From Nitrospira moscoviensis (lineage in GTDB: Bacteria > Nitrospirota > Nitrospiria > Nitrospirales > Nitrospiraceae): 64,000 nucleotides of DNA. Both the position numbers and the translations under genes were made by a program. The stretch spans positions 3,574,001-3,638,000 of the forward strand of contig NZ_CP011801.1 of the NCBI RefSeq assembly GCF_001273775.1, in the 5' to 3' direction. Below, one piece after another: positions 16,048-23,018 of the stretch (position 1 is the first letter of the stretch; each line of letters opens with the position of its first letter). The notes beneath the pieces were generated by a model that was given only the letters and a program-made list of their open reading frames with translations, was not told the origin of the DNA and did not search any database.

Positions 16048-16460
16048 ACGAGTTGAACACTAACGAATTGCGCAGTGGATGCTATCGGGTCGCCAAGCAG
16101 TTCGAGGAGCGGGCTGCGAAGGCTGACTCCACGCCAGACGATCAGGAGGCGGCTGAGCTGGCGGCCCGTGTCATTAAGCGCGCCGAAAGGTTGGCCGGGA
16201 CAATACCAGAAGATTGGGCGGATGCCGATCTCAGTGCCTTCCATCAAACTGTCACATCCCTAGCGAACGCTTTCCAACAGGACGTTCTTTCCGCTGCACC
16301 AACTGCGGCGGAAGCGCTGCAAACCGATGCTCTCGCGGAACTGGCTAAAGAAGAGCGGCGCTTTATGCAATCATTAAATCTTCGGGCATGGGATGTCTGG
16401 AATGAAGCGAATGAACTATTGGCTGACTTGCTCACGCTGTATCCCCTGAGGTCTAACTAA
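16044..16460 (+). CDS. Unrecognised helical protein
   Basis: A 138-aa acidic, almost entirely helical-looking protein from GTG 16044 (QFEERAAKADSTPDDQEAAEL, LAKEERRFMQSLNLRAWDVW). No Cys, no signal peptide, no recognised domain. It is followed by a structured intergenic region at 16464-16526. Confidence 0.55.
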   Translation: MNELNTNELRSGCYRVAKQFEERAAKADSTPDDQEAAELAARVIKRAERLAGTIPEDWADADLSAFHQTVTSLANAFQQDVLSAAPTAAEALQTDALAELAKEERRFMQSLNLRAWDVWNEANELLADLLTLYPLRSN

Positions 16461-16463
16461 ACC

Positions 16464-16526
16464 GGAAGGGCTAAGCGCCGGCTGATCCCCGGCGTGATGC
16501 GGCCGTCCTCGCGGCCGCGCCCTTCC
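16464..16526 (+). ncRNA. Predicted three-way-junction RNA/DNA structure upstream of the 16559 gene
   Basis: Three nested helices can be drawn by hand. P1 pairs GGAAGGGC (16464-16471) with GCCCTTCC (16519-16526). P2 pairs CGCCGG (16476-16481) with CCGGCG (16489-16494). P3 pairs GCGGCCG (16499-16505) with CGGCCGC (16512-16518). It ends 32 bases before ATG 16559. Pyrimidine-rich bases just after P1 could also pair with the GAGGAGGGG ribosome-binding site. Function unknown: leader, terminator/antiterminator or small RNA. Confidence 0.5.
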
Positions 16527-16558
16527 TTCCCCACGCGAGGACCCCACGAGGAGGGGAC

Positions 16559-17206
16559 ATGAGAGCCCAGGACCATCCTGACGCAGCTCACATCCGTGAT
16601 CTTGCGTGCAATCCGAACAGCCAGATCGCTGAGCCTATCGTATGGCTAGGACCAGGTATCTGCATTGTCTTTCGGCAGGATCATAACAAGCGAGTCCGGA
16701 TGTTGCTCGAGATCAATGATCAAACGAGGCTGGAGCACCTCAAAGATATCTGGCCTAAGATACATGAATGGCAAGAATTCTTGGTCGAATGCCAGGGCCG
16801 CGATAAAGACCAAGGATACATCTCGCAACTCCTCGCGAGGCATAAGAACGGCATGAGCTATTCAGAAATCGCCGAGAAGGTTGAGTTGGACGCGCTGAAT
16901 TGGCTCGATTGGTACGTTAACCGCAGCGGCCTTGATCTTACCGAGGAGCTGAAACGTATTGATAAATGGTCGCCTCATGAAATCAATCACTGGATGGAGG
17001 AATGTCGGGCGGCGGTAACTTTCTTTCGTCTAGCAGGCTCCAATGTAGACGAGGAAGAATTGGAAGAATGGTTGTTGGCTGCCTTGAAGCATGTCGCATC
17101 TGGCAGACAGGTTCCAATGCGCGCGCAGCCGCCTATTTCAAGGCAAAATGTAATCGATCGGGTGCGACACGTTAAGAAGAGGAACCGTGTGGAAAAAATA
17201 AGTTAA
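16559..17206 (+). CDS. Unrecognised 215-aa protein
   Basis: Strong ribosome-binding site GAGGAGGGG before ATG 16559. The N-terminal part (IAEPIVWLGPGICIVFRQDHNKRVRMLLEI) looks beta-rich. The middle has a possible helix-turn-helix (LLARHKNGMSYSEIAEKVEL), the C-terminal part is helical and acidic, and the last 30 residues are basic. A DNA-binding role is possible but not shown. A structured leader precedes it. Confidence 0.6.
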   Translation: MRAQDHPDAAHIRDLACNPNSQIAEPIVWLGPGICIVFRQDHNKRVRMLLEINDQTRLEHLKDIWPKIHEWQEFLVECQGRDKDQGYISQLLARHKNGMSYSEIAEKVELDALNWLDWYVNRSGLDLTEELKRIDKWSPHEINHWMEECRAAVTFFRLAGSNVDEEELEEWLLAALKHVASGRQVPMRAQPPISRQNVIDRVRHVKKRNRVEKIS

Positions 17207-17270
17207 TCCTTCCCATAGTCGCTTCTGTTTTACTTCGCTATACCAGCCTCCTGGAAAATAGGAGGATGGT

Positions 17271-17504
17271 ATGGAGCTTTCACCTTCGTCTCCCCATTCC
17301 GATTCATCTCCCAAGATTCTAACTACCGGCGAAGCGTCAAGGGCGCTTGGCATGAGTCCCGATCGCGTCAGACAACTGGAGCGATGTGGTGTATTGCCAG
17401 CCATCCGAACAGAGACAGGTGTGCGGCTATTCGAGCGGGCAACGATTGAACAGTTTCAGCGCACTCGAGCAGGAAAAACACGTTGGCGCGCCCGACAGAA
17501 GTAG
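17271..17504 (+). CDS. MerR/excisionase-type helix-turn-helix protein
   Basis: A 77-aa protein whose core ILTTGEASRALGMSPDRVRQ, LERCGVLPAIRTETGVRLF is a MerR-type winged HTH (helix-turn-helix plus wing arginine/phenylalanine), as in phage excisionases and AlpA-like regulators. There is no effector domain. It precedes the replication genes and could be the recombination directionality factor or an early-gene regulator. AGGAGG is found near ATG 17271. Confidence 0.7.
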   Translation: MELSPSSPHSDSSPKILTTGEASRALGMSPDRVRQLERCGVLPAIRTETGVRLFERATIEQFQRTRAGKTRWRARQK

Positions 17505-17562
17505 GCCAGCTATGGGCGTTGGTTCAGGTCTGCACTTGTTGCTGTGCCATTAAGGGGGCGAA

Positions 17563-18477
17563 GTGAGCGTCGAGGCTATGGCTTGGGCCTTCGCCATTGA
17601 CCTGAGACCCTGCCCGAAGAGTGTTCTTGTCGCTTTAGCAAATCGGGCCAATGAAGAAGGCCTTTGCTGGCCTGGCATCGAGGATCTTGAACGTCGCACC
17701 GGGTGGAGCAGGCGGGCGGTCCAAATGGCTCTGAGAATGTTGATGGAGAAGAACCTCATTGCAGTCAGCCCGCGGTACGAGAATGGCCGCCAGTTCTCCA
17801 ATCTTTACAAGCTTGCCATGGATGCACCAGCTGCACCCCCGAGGGTGCACGGCATGCACGGGGGGGATGCACCAGCTGCACCCCCGAGGGTGCACGGCAT
17901 GCACGGGGGGGATGCACCAGCTGCACCCCCGAGGGTGCACGGCATGCACGTGGGGGATGCACCAGCTGCACCCGAACAATCAGTAGAACAATCAGAGGAA
18001 CAGTCAGTTAAACATAGAAACGGGAGACGGAAGCAAAGAATGCACTCGCAAATTGATGAGGCTCTTCAATGTGAATTTGAGCGTCTCTGGATATCTTACC
18101 CTGCTCGCAATGGTAAGCGTGTCGGTAAACCGGAGGCCCTCAGAAAGTACTTACAACTTAGCCCTGAAGAGCGTGCGCTTCTCCCTTCCGCTGTTCAGAA
18201 CTTTGCCAGATCTGAGTTTGTAGGTAAGGGCATCGGTATTAAAGATTTCCACCGGTTCTTGCAGAATGGTCATGGGGACCAACCTTGGCGAGAGTGGCTG
18301 GTGCCGGAACAACCCGCCCGTCGAAATGCTTTGGTCTGCACCAAGCGCATCCACCGTGACGGCGATCCCTTCCTGCGGCCGTGTGGCCGGCCGGCCACCC
18401 CGGAAAGCCGGGGGACCGAGCCGCGGTGTGAGGCGCACCTGGTTCGCCAGCCTGCGGAGGTGGCTGCCGCACTATGA
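17563..18477 (+). CDS. Phage O-like replication initiator with internal 15-aa repeats
   Basis: A 304-aa protein from GTG 17563 (AAGGGGG SD). Residues about 5-85 form a winged HTH of the HTH_36/replication-protein type (GIEDLERRTGWSRRAVQMAL, MLMEKNLIAV). Residues 87-137 are three copies of a 15-residue repeat (DAPAAPPRVHGMHGG) encoded by 45-bp DNA repeats. The C-terminal region has a Cys/His cluster (LVCTKRIHRDGDPFLRPCG, EPRCEAHL), perhaps zinc binding. It directly precedes dnaB with an ATGA overlap, like lambdoid O plus P22-type gene 12. The repeats are probably the origin iterons. Confidence 0.75.
   Translation: MSVEAMAWAFAIDLRPCPKSVLVALANRANEEGLCWPGIEDLERRTGWSRRAVQMALRMLMEKNLIAVSPRYENGRQFSNLYKLAMDAPAAPPRVHGMHGGDAPAAPPRVHGMHGGDAPAAPPRVHGMHVGDAPAAPEQSVEQSEEQSVKHRNGRRKQRMHSQIDEALQCEFERLWISYPARNGKRVGKPEALRKYLQLSPEERALLPSAVQNFARSEFVGKGIGIKDFHRFLQNGHGDQPWREWLVPEQPARRNALVCTKRIHRDGDPFLRPCGRPATPESRGTEPRCEAHLVRQPAEVAAAL
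17821..17973. repeat. 3.4 tandem 45-bp iteron-like repeats (candidate replication origin)
   Basis: Units are 17821-17865, 17866-17910, 17911-17955 (one mismatch, in the last bases) and a partial unit 17956-17973. Each unit carries four TGCAC/GTGCA motifs in both orientations, including GATGCACCAGCTGCACC and GAGGGTGCACGGCATGCACG. They lie in frame in the initiator gene, as the lambda origin lies in gene O. AT-richer DNA follows immediately (17975-18050), where an unwinding element could sit. Confidence 0.75.
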
Positions 18478-19811
18478 TTTCTTCAATGCCCCAGATTCAG
18501 CCGCACGATGCAGAAGCGGAGCAGGCGATCTTAGGCGCGATCCTCCTCGACTCCTCCGCTCTCTCGCAAGCACAAGAGATCATCACGGCGAGTGATTTTT
18601 ACAATGCCCGGCATCGCCTCATTTTCGAGGCCATGGTGGAGCTTGCTGCGTCGAGCGTTGCCATCGATCTACTGACGGTCGGTAATCGGCTGGAAGAAAA
18701 GGGCCAGCTTCAGATAGTCGGCGGTCGTGCGGCCGTGGCCGAGCCTCTCATGAGTGTTGTCTCTGCTGCAAGCATTACGGAGCACTGTCGCATTGTTCGG
18801 GATCATGCGCTGCGCCGGAAGACGATCGGCGTATTGAGCGAAGCACTCCCAAGAGCGTACCGCAAGGATGCGATCGCTGAACTGCTGGGCGACTGTATGC
18901 GCGAACTAGGCCAGCTCGTCTATGGCCGGGATGGCGGAACCTGGCGCCATATTTCGAACATCACTGTCGAAACGTTGCAGTATGTCGATGCACAAGCGAA
19001 GGGCGATCGCGCCGTGAAGGCCGTCTCCACGGGGTATTCAACCGTGGACCGCCTACTGAGCGGCTGGCATCCCTCGGACCTGGTCATTATCGCCGGCCGT
19101 CCGAGCATGGGTAAAACCACTTTCGCACTCGGCAGTGCCGTGAGAGCTGCCAAGGCGGGCGCCCGTGTCGGCCTCATTTCACTGGAAATGTCAGCCTGCC
19201 AACTGGGACTTCGCCTGCTGGGCATGGAGACTCCGCTGAACGTCCATGCGCTGAGGACTGGTCATGTCAAAGAAGATGGCTGGTGGTGCCTCGCACATAC
19301 GGCGCAGTCCCTTGAAGGGGTCTCGCTCTGGGTCGATGACTCCTCAGTCCTCACCGTCGAGCAGATTATGGCAAAGGCCAGAAGTCTGAAGCTGAAGGCG
19401 GGCCTCGATCTGCTCATCGTCGATTATCTGCAGCTCCTGGAATTTGCGGGCGCCGAAACACGACAGCAGGGCATTGCCGATGCGTCACGCCGACTCAAGC
19501 TGTTAGCCAAAGAGCTGAACGTGCCGGTGATTGCGCTCTCGCAGTTATCACGCGACTGTGACCGTCGAGAAGACAAGCGGCCGGTCCTGGCCGATCTTCG
19601 GGACTCGGGTGCCATCGAGCAGGACGCTGACGTGGTTCTCTTCCTGTACCGGCACGAGGTGTATTTTCACGACACCGAAGAGAAAGGCGTGGCGGAAATC
19701 TTGGTCCGCAAGCATCGCAATGGTCCCATAGGGGACTGTCGCCTTCGGTTTGTCGATCGCTTCGCTCGCTTTGAGGATTTTGAAGGGCCAGTCGATGCGC
19801 ATAACGGTTGA
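18474..19811 (+). CDS. Replicative DNA helicase DnaB (phage type)
   Basis: A 445-aa DnaB-family hexameric helicase. The N-terminal domain carries DAEAEQAILGAILLDSSAL, and the RecA-like domain has Walker A GRPSMGKTTFAL (about residue 210), Walker B LLIVDYLQLLEF and VIALSQLSRDCDRREDKRPV with DLRDSGAIEQDADVVLFLYR. It would unwind DNA for element replication after loading by the upstream O-like protein. Its start overlaps that gene (ATGA). No separate helicase loader is visible, as in P22-like gene 18/12 modules. Confidence 0.92.
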   Translation: MISSMPQIQPHDAEAEQAILGAILLDSSALSQAQEIITASDFYNARHRLIFEAMVELAASSVAIDLLTVGNRLEEKGQLQIVGGRAAVAEPLMSVVSAASITEHCRIVRDHALRRKTIGVLSEALPRAYRKDAIAELLGDCMRELGQLVYGRDGGTWRHISNITVETLQYVDAQAKGDRAVKAVSTGYSTVDRLLSGWHPSDLVIIAGRPSMGKTTFALGSAVRAAKAGARVGLISLEMSACQLGLRLLGMETPLNVHALRTGHVKEDGWWCLAHTAQSLEGVSLWVDDSSVLTVEQIMAKARSLKLKAGLDLLIVDYLQLLEFAGAETRQQGIADASRRLKLLAKELNVPVIALSQLSRDCDRREDKRPVLADLRDSGAIEQDADVVLFLYRHEVYFHDTEEKGVAEILVRKHRNGPIGDCRLRFVDRFARFEDFEGPVDAHNG

Positions 19812-19986
19812 TCGATCTCTCAACGTCGTGATCGTGAGTGGTGAGCCGGCCAAAGGCGGCAGCTATCAGATCGTGCTGACCCCGGAGCAAGCCCTGGTCG
19901 CCGGCCGTGTGCTTCAGGTTCACGCGGCATCTCTGGGGCCAGAGGTACCGGAAGGAAAACGGTATGAGCCCATCTCGCATCGATAG
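19795..19986 (+). CDS. Unrecognised 63-aa protein downstream of dnaB
   Basis: ATG 19795 lies 17 bases inside the 3' end of dnaB in another frame. The product reads MRITVDRSLNVVIVSGEPAK, GGSYQIVLTPEQALVAGRVL and then a short basic tail. A beta hairpin plus helix is plausible. No family recognised. Confidence 0.45.
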   Translation: MRITVDRSLNVVIVSGEPAKGGSYQIVLTPEQALVAGRVLQVHAASLGPEVPEGKRYEPISHR

Positions 19987-20119
19987 AGCCCAACTCCGTG
20001 ACACAACCGCGGGGGCGGGCGTGCTGTGCACTACTGCCCTGCTCCAGTGGTGCACAGCTGAAAGAGGCATGGCCTCGCGCACGTTAATCAGCTCCCTGTG
20101 CAACCCGCGAGCCCATGCC

Positions 20120-20158
20120 GGCAGCGGGACAGGTGGTGATCCTCGCCTGTCCCCTGCC
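20120..20158. terminator. Long hairpin between the replication and late-type genes
   Basis: GGCAGCGGGACAGG (20120-20133) pairs with CCTGTCCCCTGCC (20146-20158), giving a 13-bp stem with one bulged C and a 12-base loop. No T-run follows on either strand, so it is either a Rho-independent-like attenuator lacking its U tract or an RNA-processing/regulatory hairpin. The rest of 19987-20210 shows no convincing gene. Confidence 0.45.
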
Positions 20159-20210
20159 CTAACTCTGGCAGTTCATGTTCAACCCATAAACCCCTAACGA
20201 GGAGGCTCAC

Positions 20211-20708
20211 ATGTCCATGCAAGCAGGTCCAATTGTTTCCGGAGTTGATGTTGAGCGGCGCAACGCCCCAGTTACCCGAGTGGTACGGCGAAGCTACAAC
20301 GGTTCGGAGAAACAAGAACGCCAAACAATCGAGCTGGACCTGCACTCATTTGGACATCCCGATTTTGTGGCGGGTGATGTGGTCTCCATTCGAAACGGAT
20401 TAGTTATCCCGTTGGATCCGGGCGCCATCATTCCATTCGCAGGAATCATCCTCGGTGTGGTGCAGAACGGCGCTGGCGCATATTGCGCTGATCTGATCGT
20501 GCGCGGGGCGCTCGATGATGTGACCGTCGAGGGGGGCTACCACGTGGGCAGCAGAGTCTACGCCCGGCGTGAGGGTGAGCGGGTGGTCTTTACCACTTCC
20601 TCGAAGGACGCGGCTCTTGTCGGAGAGCTGCTGTATCGCCGTGAAGGCGGCCGCTGCATCGTCGGCTTTCGCCGCGCAGATGATACGCGATCCTTCAGGT
20701 GTCTATAG
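20211..20708 (+). CDS. Unrecognised beta-rich protein, possibly phage structural (decoration-like)
   Basis: A 165-aa protein behind GAGGAGG. The core (VAGDVVSIRNGLVIPLDPGA, IIPFAGIILGVVQNGAGAYC, VGSRVYARREGERVVF, DAALVGELLYR) has the strand-rich, Gly/Val-spaced style of capsid cement proteins of the DUF2190 sort. That comparison is an impression of pattern only. It could be a particle protein kept by a satellite. Confidence 0.5.
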   Translation: MSMQAGPIVSGVDVERRNAPVTRVVRRSYNGSEKQERQTIELDLHSFGHPDFVAGDVVSIRNGLVIPLDPGAIIPFAGIILGVVQNGAGAYCADLIVRGALDDVTVEGGYHVGSRVYARREGERVVFTTSSKDAALVGELLYRREGGRCIVGFRRADDTRSFRCL

Positions 20709-20741
20709 GCATTCAGCCAACAAGGTCCACAGGAGGTAACG

Positions 20742-20981
20742 ATGAAGACCAAAGACGAAAGGCGAAGGGCAATTAACCTAGCGGTGGGGCGAATCGAGGC
20801 GCAAGAGCTCCTGAAGCAAGCCGAGTGGTCGGATGCCCAGCTCGCAATGGTGGAGACCGAAGAGCTAGCTCGAAGCGCATACGAGCTATCGCAACCATTG
20901 CAGCTCGATTTCAGGAGCATCGATTCTTTCCTTGCATACTGGAGAAAGCTGCGCCGTCGGAGCGAAGCCCTCTGCGGCTAG
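20742..20981 (+). CDS. Unrecognised small helical protein
   Basis: A 79-aa charged helical protein (MKTKDERRRAINLAVGRIEA, FRSIDSFLAYWRKLRRRSEA) with AGGAGGT before ATG 20742. No family recognised. It precedes the structured region in front of the terminase-like gene. Confidence 0.5.
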   Translation: MKTKDERRRAINLAVGRIEAQELLKQAEWSDAQLAMVETEELARSAYELSQPLQLDFRSIDSFLAYWRKLRRRSEALCG

Positions 20982-20984
20982 AGG

Positions 20985-21059
20985 GGAAGGGCTAGCGGGT
21001 CCTTCCTGGCATAGGAGACATGCGGGTGGGCGAAGCCGCAGTTTCGAGCTAGTGCCAGG
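20985..21059. promoter_or_regulatory. Structured region before the terminase-like gene (candidate packaging site)
   Basis: Hairpin 1 pairs GGAAGG (20985-20990) with CCTTCC (21001-21006). An outer repeat CCTGGCA (21005-21011) pairs with TGCCAGG (21053-21059), enclosing TGCGG (21021-21025) paired with CCGCA (21036-21040). cos/pac sites usually lie beside the small terminase gene; that use here is inference. Confidence 0.4.
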
Positions 21060-21085
21060 GTCTGAATCAACGTGAGTAGTAATAG

Positions 21086-21610
21086 TTGGGTAATAGAAGA
21101 CCAGGATATCTGACGCGGTATGCGAAATCACGGGGAATTACCGTCCGCCAGGCGGACTATCAGCTCAAAAAGTGCGGCATCGTTACGTCTGCCTATTTCG
21201 ATTTCGACGAGGCCGATCGCCGGCGGGCTGCCTGGACCACGGCGGGCCCGGGCAATGGCAGCGCGGGGGATGGCTCAGCCCCAGTGGGTTCTCTTGGAGA
21301 GGCGCAAACACGCGAACGGCAGGCCAAGGCGGCACTGGCTGAGATCGAGCTCGGCCGGCGCCGGGGTGAACTGGTGGAGCGGGACGCGGTCGAAAAGGAG
21401 GCCTTTCGTGTTGGTCGGCTCGTGCGAGATGCACTCATGAATATCCCCTCGCGCCTGGCCGGGATCCTGGCGGCCGAAAGCGATCAGCGCAGAGTGTACG
21501 AGCTCCTGGACAAGGAAATTCGGCAAGCCTTGGAAGCGCTGGCCTGTGATGCCGGAATCACTGACCGTAGCAATGGCACCCTGCAGACGTCTGCAGAGGC
21601 TGCGATTTAG
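21086..21610 (+). CDS. Nu1-like terminase small subunit
   Basis: About 174 aa, most likely from TTG 21086 since no ATG or GTG gives the N-terminal HTH (YLTRYAKSRGITVRQADYQL, KKCGI). The C-terminal half has the typical small-terminase helices: REAQ-type RERQAKAALAEIELGRRRGE, LVERDAVEKEAFRVGRLVRD and MNIPSRLAGILAAESDQRRV. Such proteins recognise the packaging site and recruit the large subunit. No large terminase is present. A palindrome copy lies at its 3' end (21582-21595). Confidence 0.7.
   Translation: MGNRRPGYLTRYAKSRGITVRQADYQLKKCGIVTSAYFDFDEADRRRAAWTTAGPGNGSAGDGSAPVGSLGEAQTRERQAKAALAEIELGRRRGELVERDAVEKEAFRVGRLVRDALMNIPSRLAGILAAESDQRRVYELLDKEIRQALEALACDAGITDRSNGTLQTSAEAAI
21582..21595. 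promoter_or_regulatory. 14-bp palindrome TGCAGACGTCTGCA, copy 2
   Basis: Here the palindrome extends to 16 bp (CTGCAGACGTCTGCAG, 21581-21596). It lies 25 bases before the next start, at the 3' end of the terminase-like gene, in a different reading frame from copy 3. Confidence 0.6.
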
Positions 21611-21619
21611 GGAGGAGCA

Positions 21620-22153
21620 ATGGATGAGAGCCGCGAACTGGTGGTGCGTCCTAAACAAGTGCGTCTTGTAGCGTGTCCTCGTCCGTTCTCCGTGGATCGC
21701 GTTGATATGCGCCGGCCGGCCGGCGGAACCGTGGCCGATCATATGGCGGCCATCGGGATAGATCCGGACCGGGTCTTCGCTCGCGTCTTCATCGATGATC
21801 GGATGATTCCTACTGCAGAATGGGAGCGAGCGAAGCCGGCCGCTGGGGAACTGTTGACGATCCGCGTGATACCCACCGGCGGACAGGCGGAGGGAAAGGA
21901 TGTGATGAGAACCGTGGCATTGATTGCTGTCATGGTCATAGCAGTCGCAATTACGCAGGGCGGAGTTGCCTCTCTATTGGGGCCTGCTTTTCAAGCCGGA
22001 GCCTTGGGAGCGCAGATTGGCGGGTCGGTTTTCGCCATTGGGGCGTCGCTGGCCGTCAATGGTCTCATTCCGCCGACACTTCCCCGCCGGCCGGCTCGAG
22101 CGCAGCTCTATATGCCCTGCAATACTTCTCGTGACACCACGGTGGCCGCATGA
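21620..22153 (+). CDS. Truncated N-terminal domain of a phage tail hub/host-specificity protein
   Basis: A 177-aa protein. Residues about 10-90 form a beta-grasp-like domain (GGTVADHMAAIGIDPDRVFA, PAAGELLTIRVIPTGGQAEG). A hydrophobic stretch (VMRTVALIAVMVIAVAITQG, LASLAVNGLIPP) follows. This is how large tail-tip proteins (gpJ-like, and the gpI family) of siphophages begin, but those continue for hundreds of residues. Here the frame ends 25 residues later in an unrelated tail. It is probably a deletion remnant rather than a working tail gene. ATGAAG of the next gene overlaps its end. Confidence 0.65.
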   Translation: MDESRELVVRPKQVRLVACPRPFSVDRVDMRRPAGGTVADHMAAIGIDPDRVFARVFIDDRMIPTAEWERAKPAAGELLTIRVIPTGGQAEGKDVMRTVALIAVMVIAVAITQGGVASLLGPAFQAGALGAQIGGSVFAIGASLAVNGLIPPTLPRRPARAQLYMPCNTSRDTTVAA

Positions 22154-22794
22154 AGCTTCCTAGCAAGAGCACCATTCAATTCACACATGGCGCGGATGGC
22201 AGCGTACAGATGGAAGGGCGAGCGGACGTCTCTTTACTAAAAGTCCAAAAACCTCAGGGCTATACCCCCTTCCTATGGATGGACCAATTGTCGTTGCCGC
22301 GATTTCAAGAGGATTGGGAGTGGGCGGCTCATCCTAAAGGGCTCAGCCGCCGGCATCTCCGTTTTATTCTCGCCGATGAATCGCCGCTCCGCACGCCCGG
22401 GCAACGTACATACGATCCGTCAAAGATTCTTGTGCAATACCCGCCTGATTACTATGCCCTGACTCTCAGCCATACCGGATTCATCATCGGGTTCACTCAG
22501 CCAGAAGCCCTCATACCATCAGAGAGGCGTGAAGATTGGCTCGCGCTCGGAATTCGGATCCCGGAAACGACCGTGGGGCAGTGCCTCATATTCAAGGCTG
22601 TTCTATACGAATCACCTTTAGCCGATGCGGCGTGGCGCGGTATTGAGCGAGGGATTCTAACGCATTCCTGCGCGGTGCTTGCCGATTTTGATCCTGATCA
22701 AAATATGCCAGGAACGTTACGTGAAGTCGCAATCGGTCCGAGCGAAGAGGTCGGCTGTTCAGGTGCGAAGATCCTTCAGCACTGGGAAGCGTAG
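22150..22794 (+). CDS. Unrecognised 214-aa protein (phage-type)
   Basis: Starts ATG 22150 with a 4-base overlap of the tail fragment. It reads MKLPSKSTIQFTHGADGSVQ, LWMDQLSLPRFQEDWEWAAHP and YALTLSHTGFIIGFTQPEAL, beta-rich and aromatic. No family recognised. Its position after the tail-hub fragment makes a tail-region origin possible. Confidence 0.55.
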   Translation: MKLPSKSTIQFTHGADGSVQMEGRADVSLLKVQKPQGYTPFLWMDQLSLPRFQEDWEWAAHPKGLSRRHLRFILADESPLRTPGQRTYDPSKILVQYPPDYYALTLSHTGFIIGFTQPEALIPSERREDWLALGIRIPETTVGQCLIFKAVLYESPLADAAWRGIERGILTHSCAVLADFDPDQNMPGTLREVAIGPSEEVGCSGAKILQHWEA

Positions 22795-22814
22795 CGATCT
22801 AGAGCAAGAGAGAA

Positions 22815-23018
22815 ATGTCCGCTACCTCGAAATGTCCAGTATCTAGACCAACAGCCGGCGCGCTGCCCTGGTCCCCCGAACTTTTTGAGCACATTACTGA
22901 TCTATTGGCTGAGGCGCTTTATAAGGATTTTCAAGAACATCGACGGGCTACGGTTAATTCCCCTCAAGGAACAAACCGTCCCGCGCTATTGACGCCGGCC
23001 CCTAAGGAGCATAAGTGA
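22815..23018 (+). CDS. Unrecognised 67-aa protein
   Basis: ATG 22815, 21 bases after the previous stop. One amphipathic helix (LFEHITDLLAEALYKDFQEH) flanked by Pro-rich segments. Its end overlaps the GTG of the following gene by GTGA. No family recognised. Confidence 0.45.
   Translation: MSATSKCPVSRPTAGALPWSPELFEHITDLLAEALYKDFQEHRRATVNSPQGTNRPALLTPAPKEHK

Noticed and set aside
17821..17973. CRISPR-like array
   Set aside because: The 45-bp units are contiguous with no spacers and stay in frame in a coding gene; iterons explain them better. No cas genes are near. No other CRISPR-like array was seen in the window.
19964..20197. Possible 77-aa ORF after the 63-aa gene
   Set aside because: It runs through the long hairpin, has no ribosome-binding site and its composition looks random.
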